From: Pigmentiphaga sp. NML030171
GTDB taxonomy: Bacteria; Pseudomonadota; Gammaproteobacteria; Burkholderiales; Burkholderiaceae_B
Direction: 5' to 3'
Length of the DNA: 64,000 nucleotides
Assembly: GCF_002188635.1 (NCBI RefSeq)
Contig: NZ_NINX01000037.1
Span: 1 to 64,000, forward strand
Of the stretch, positions 60,975 through 64,000 are shown one piece after another. A program made the position numbers and the translations under genes. Below the pieces are notes generated by a model, which had not been told where the DNA came from, made no database searches, and worked only from the letters and a program-made list of their open reading frames with translations. How positions within the stretch are numbered: the first letter of the stretch is position 1; the number at the start of each line of letters is the position of its first letter.

Positions 60975-62219
60975 ATGTCTTTTGCCAGCTTGCTTGGACG
61001 CATCGCGCTCTGGGCCGCGCTCTACGTGGCCTGCGCCTATCTGTCGTTCGCCCTGGACGATCCCGTCACCCAGGTGTCCTTCGTCTGGTTCCCCGCCGGC
61101 GTCGCTGTCGCCGCCTTCTTCGCCATGCCGCGCGCGGCCTGGGCGGCCCTGACCGCCGCGCTGTTCGCCGCCGACCTGGCGCTGTCCGCACTGACCGGCC
61201 ATCCCCTCATCCCCTCGGCCTGGCTCGCCGGCCTGTCGCTCGCCTCCACGCTCGGCATCGCCTGGCTGTCGCAGCGCTATGCGCAGGGGCGGGACGACTT
61301 GCACGCGGTGCTCGGATGGGTGGCCGTCACCTTCGTGGTCAGCGCCGTCGCCGCGGTTTGCGGCAGCGCGGGACTGGCGCTGATCAAGCACGAAGTCCTG
61401 TGGGAAGCCGTCTCCGACCTGGCGTGGATATGGTGGGCCGCCACCGTGACCGGCGTGCTGTTCGGCGTCTCGGTGCTGATGGGATTCATGGGCTTTCGCA
61501 CGATCGAGGCGCCGCCGGGTCCCATCGGCCGTACCGTGGGCATTGCCGCGTGGCTGCTGCTGGCGGCCATGACCTGGTACGTGTTCGGCGTGCACCGCCC
61601 GTCCATGTCCGAGGCGCCGCTGCTGCTGGGACTGGCCTGCATTCCGCTGGCGCTGGCCACCGTGGCCACGCTCAGCGGCGGCAACCGCATGGGTTCGCTG
61701 GCCGTGCTGACCATGGCGGCCATCGTCATCTATCACTCCAACGCCGGGCGCGGCCCTTTCTTCCTGCGCGGCTTCCTGCCGGGCGAGCCCCTGCTGCTTG
61801 CCCAGTGCTATCTCGTGTCGGTCGCCATGCTGCAGGTCTTCGTGCGGGTGCTGACCCGTGGCATCCGGCGCCCGCGCACGGCCGGCGCGGACGGCACCGG
61901 CGGCCGCGAGACCCTGTACCGGCTGGATCTCGCCTCCGGCACCATCGTCTGGGACGCGCCGCCCGACGCCCGCCCCGGCCCCGGGACCCTGGATGAAGTG
62001 CTGCGGCAGGTCCATCCGGACGACCGCCAGGGCTTGCGGGACCGCCTGCGCGCCGCCGACGGGACGCCGGGGCTGGAGCGCCCCTTCCCCTTCCGCCTGG
62101 CGACCGCGCCCGATCAGTGGACGACGGTCGTCGACCTGAACCGGGGGGCCATGATGGGGCCCGACGGCGCTTTCATCATCGGCAGCTGGCGGCTGCCCAC
62201 CCCGCACCACGGCGCATAA
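60975..62219 (+). CDS. MASE1-type membrane sensor with a terminal PAS-like domain
   Basis: A 414-residue inner-membrane protein. The first 300 residues form about eight helices with features of the MASE1 sensor domain (LYVACAYLSFALDDPVTQVSF, VWFPAGVAVAAFF). The soluble end, about 305-414, reads as a PAS fold: RETLYRLDLASGTIVWDA, VLRQVHPDDRQGLRDRLR. MASE1 domains usually precede GGDEF or kinase outputs, but this protein stops after the PAS domain. It is followed 8 bases later by another membrane gene and preceded by a GC-rich hairpin. Confidence 0.82.
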   Translation: MSFASLLGRIALWAALYVACAYLSFALDDPVTQVSFVWFPAGVAVAAFFAMPRAAWAALTAALFAADLALSALTGHPLIPSAWLAGLSLASTLGIAWLSQRYAQGRDDLHAVLGWVAVTFVVSAVAAVCGSAGLALIKHEVLWEAVSDLAWIWWAATVTGVLFGVSVLMGFMGFRTIEAPPGPIGRTVGIAAWLLLAAMTWYVFGVHRPSMSEAPLLLGLACIPLALATVATLSGGNRMGSLAVLTMAAIVIYHSNAGRGPFFLRGFLPGEPLLLAQCYLVSVAMLQVFVRVLTRGIRRPRTAGADGTGGRETLYRLDLASGTIVWDAPPDARPGPGTLDEVLRQVHPDDRQGLRDRLRAADGTPGLERPFPFRLATAPDQWTTVVDLNRGAMMGPDGAFIIGSWRLPTPHHGA

Positions 62220-62227
62220 GGGAAACC

Positions 62228-63535
62228 ATGATCCAGCTTGCCCTGCTTCTGTTCGGCGCCGGCTTCGTCCGCAGGAACATCCACCTGCTGCTACTGATCG
62301 GCTTCGCCTGGGCCGCCCTGGGCGTGGTCATCACCCTGGACGGCGTGGACGGCGCGCGCTACTTCCCGCTGACGCTCTTCGGCGCGCTGCTGCTGGTGGA
62401 AAGCCTGGTCACGCTGACGGTCGCCGGCAGCGGCATGGGCGCCCAGAAGGCCGTGCTGGCCTTCAAGGGCGGCATCTTCCTGCTGGTCGCGCTGCTGATC
62501 CTGGCCGGCGGCTCCATCAGCAACCTGCTGCTGGCCATCATCCTGGGCCTGGCCTACTTCGTGCTGGGCGTGTTCCAGATCGCCTCGGCCTGGGTGCTGC
62601 GCTACGACCGCTGGCGCCTGTCCGTGCTGGGCGGCTGCGCCCAGGTCCTGTTCGGCCTGTTCCTGTTCCAGCCCTATCCCACCCACTACGCCGGCACGGT
62701 CTCCTACTTCATCGGCGTCACCATGCTGGTCGCCGGCATCAACACCATGCGGGTGGCCGCCCGCGCCCGCAAGCTGAGCGAGCAGTCATCCATGTTCGAC
62801 CTGCTGGCGCCGGCCGACCTGCGCGGGGCCGGCGCCAGCCCGCCGCCTGCCCGGCAGCCGGCGCCGGCGGGCCCCTTGACCGTCCACGTCTGGACCCCCG
62901 AAGGCTCGGCCAAGGACAAGACCGTGTCGCGGCCGGTATTCAACCGCTACATCGCCGCCGTCGACGTGCAGGGCGTGATATCGACCGGACATGCCGCCAT
63001 GGAAGTGCCGCCGTCGACCTACATCAGCCTGTATCCCGCGGTCGACATCGACCGCTCGCCCTCCGAGTTCTTCAACGTATTGAAGGCGGTCAAGGAAAAC
63101 GACGTGCCGGGCAAGTTCCAGCCCGACTACGCGACCGAGTCCAAGGCCTGGTGTCCGTCGAACTGGCAGGTCAGGTTCGAGCGGTACGACTACGGGAAAC
63201 TCCAGGCCTTCTGGCAGCGCTACCGCGACCAGGAAATCTATAACCTCACGCGGCGCAACTGCTCCAGTTCGGTCTCGTACGCGCTGGAGTCCGCCCTGGA
63301 CGGCGTGCTGGACGACCGCAGCCGCAGCGTGCGGCAGGTGCTGCGCACCCTGCTGATGCCCGAATTGTGGATTGCCGCGCAGGTGCGCCAGCGCGCCCAG
63401 GTCATGGCCTGGACCCCCGGCCTGACGCTGGACTACAGCCGCGCGCTGCGCGCGGTCGTCCATCCCGTCCAGCAATCCTGGTTCTCGCGCTTCCTGGCGG
63501 CCGCCACGCGCATGACCTCGCGCAGCGGCGCCTGA
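62228..63535 (+). CDS. HdeD/DUF308-like membrane protein fused to a predicted papain-like peptidase domain
   Basis: A 435-residue protein. Residues 1-180 form about six hydrophobic helices in HdeD-like repeats (LLLIGFAWAALGVVITLDG, LLAIILGLAYFVLGVFQIAS). After a Pro/Ala linker, a soluble part of about 210 residues carries VISTGHAAMEVPPSTYISLY with a His and, later, NLTRRNCSSSVSYALESALDG with a Cys. That His-before-Cys order resembles permuted NlpC/P60- or LRAT-like amidases. Start: ATG 62228, 8 bases after the MASE1 gene. The membrane half is confidently called; the peptidase half is inference from two motifs. Confidence 0.75.
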   Translation: MIQLALLLFGAGFVRRNIHLLLLIGFAWAALGVVITLDGVDGARYFPLTLFGALLLVESLVTLTVAGSGMGAQKAVLAFKGGIFLLVALLILAGGSISNLLLAIILGLAYFVLGVFQIASAWVLRYDRWRLSVLGGCAQVLFGLFLFQPYPTHYAGTVSYFIGVTMLVAGINTMRVAARARKLSEQSSMFDLLAPADLRGAGASPPPARQPAPAGPLTVHVWTPEGSAKDKTVSRPVFNRYIAAVDVQGVISTGHAAMEVPPSTYISLYPAVDIDRSPSEFFNVLKAVKENDVPGKFQPDYATESKAWCPSNWQVRFERYDYGKLQAFWQRYRDQEIYNLTRRNCSSSVSYALESALDGVLDDRSRSVRQVLRTLLMPELWIAAQVRQRAQVMAWTPGLTLDYSRALRAVVHPVQQSWFSRFLAAATRMTSRSGA

Positions 63536-63620
63536 GCCGTGCCTGGGGGGCGGCCCATCGGACCGCGCTGTCTATATGACAAGAAGGACCGGGCTAGGGC
63601 TGTCCCGTATACCCTGCCCC

Positions 63621-63649
63621 TTGAAAGCCCCCTGTCCCATCCCTATAAT
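63621..63649 (+). promoter_or_regulatory. Vegetative promoter of groES
   Basis: TTGAAA (63621-63626) and TATAAT (63644-63649) with a 17-base spacer form a near-consensus promoter. The last T of the -10 box is also the first base of the CIRCE element. CTTGAAA also resembles the -35 of a heat-shock sigma promoter, but CCCAT lies only 9 bases later, closer than normal. Confidence 0.85.
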
Positions 63650-63675
63650 TAGCACTCGATTGCATAGAGTGCTAA
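63649..63675. promoter_or_regulatory. CIRCE element, HrcA operator of groESL
   Basis: TTAGCACTC (63649-63657), a 9-base spacer and GAGTGCTAA (63667-63675): an exact match to the CIRCE consensus. The HrcA repressor binds it and releases it on heat shock. It directly follows the -10 box, ahead of groES. Confidence 0.98.
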
Positions 63676-63811
63676 CAACGCTGCCTGGGCAGCGTCCCGG
63701 CCTCCGGCAACAGGCTCAAGCGCCGCGTTTCGACGCGGCACCGGCCGAATAACGGCTTTCCAGCCTCTTTTTCTGACAAATAGACGTCAACTTCGAACAT
63801 CAGGAGTTTGT

Positions 63812-64000
63812 ATGGCCCTCCGTCCCCTGCACGATCGCGTGATCGTCAAGCGCCTGGACAACGAGCGTAAAACCGCGTCCGGCATCGTCATTCCCGACAG
63901 CGCTGCCGAAAAGCCCGACCAGGGTGAAGTGCTGGCCGTCGGCCCGGGCAAGAAGACCGAGGACGGCAAGGTGCTGCCGGTCGACGTCAAGGTCGGCGAC
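63812..64000 (+). CDS. groES: Co-chaperonin GroES, N-terminal part
   Basis: The first 63 codons of the 10-kDa co-chaperonin, running off the window. The start [14 protein letters not shown], the mobile loop region [16 protein letters not shown] and [10 protein letters not shown] are unmistakable. ATG 63812 has AGGAG 5 bases upstream. It is controlled by the CIRCE element and promoter described; groEL should follow. The leader from the CIRCE element to the ATG is about 136 bases and contains no open gene. Confidence 0.97.
   Translation, partial: MALRPLHDRVIVKRLDNERKTASGIVIPDSAAEKPDQGEVLAVGPGKKTEDGKVLPVDVKVGD

Noticed and set aside
63620-63640. A sigma-32 heat-shock promoter (CTTGAAA ... CCCAT) before groES
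   Set aside because: The spacer is 9 bases, shorter than the usual 11-16; the same TTGAAA is perfectly spaced from TATAAT as a vegetative promoter.

Overview
The window is GC-rich, densely packed DNA from a beta-proteobacterium, most likely of the Alcaligenaceae (Bordetella/Achromobacter group). The pointers are the groES sequence behind a perfect CIRCE element, the many orphan tripartite-tricarboxylate (TTT/Bug-type) periplasmic receptors, the LysR/MarR/GntR regulators beside short catabolic operons, and the opgGH and pcaQHG arrangements. This assignment is inference from gene content and family resemblance; no database search was run. No rRNA, tRNA, CRISPR array, insertion sequence or prophage was seen, and no stretch longer than about 300 bases lacks a gene.

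Layout. 1-5.7 kb: the end of a class III alcohol dehydrogenase and, 4.6 kb away, its usual partner S-formylglutathione hydrolase, separated by an opposite-strand block (LysR, enolase-superfamily enzyme, TTT receptor, FMN 2-hydroxyacid dehydrogenase). 5.7-9.6 kb: a two-component system and a periplasmic gamma-glutamyltransferase. 9.8-14.2 kb: opgG-opgH for osmoregulated periplasmic glucans plus a small exported protein. 14.2-16 kb: an AraC regulator and two small unknown genes. 16-19.7 kb: an AtuA-like gene pair with a TTT receptor and a divergent LysR gene. 19.7-29.4 kb: a Bcr/CflA efflux pump, a membrane PQQ dehydrogenase, LysR, a type-B carboxylesterase, a TTT receptor, then pcaQ and pcaHG (protocatechuate 3,4-dioxygenase). 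29.4-31.2 kb: a hipBA toxin-antitoxin locus behind an array of GGCTAC operators.

31.2-40.7 kb: further catabolic modules (hydrolase + TTT + LysR; Rieske oxygenase + TTT + MarR; ABC-type binding protein + LysR + Rieske oxygenase). 40.8-49.5 kb: a complete respiratory nitrate reductase operon, narGHJI-ppiC-narK. 49.6-55.1 kb: a second binding protein + Rieske module with a GntR regulator, and a module whose TTT receptor is broken by an internal deletion. 55.1-63.5 kb: MarR with a divergent ClC channel/D,D-carboxypeptidase operon, a diguanylate cyclase, an NlpE-like lipoprotein, a MASE1-PAS membrane protein, and a membrane protein with a papain-like tail. 63.6-64 kb: the promoter, CIRCE element and start of groES.

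The dominant theme is modularity. Six TTT receptors (one broken) and two ABC-type binding proteins each sit beside one or two catabolic enzymes and a dedicated regulator. The window holds no TTT or ABC permease and no Rieske reductase, so the modules must share trans-encoded parts. The most notable signals are a 29-bp motif shared by two promoters on either side of a LysR gene, the hip operator array overlapping the pcaG terminator, the deletion-frameshift TTT pseudogene, and two unusual adjacent membrane proteins near 61-63.5 kb.
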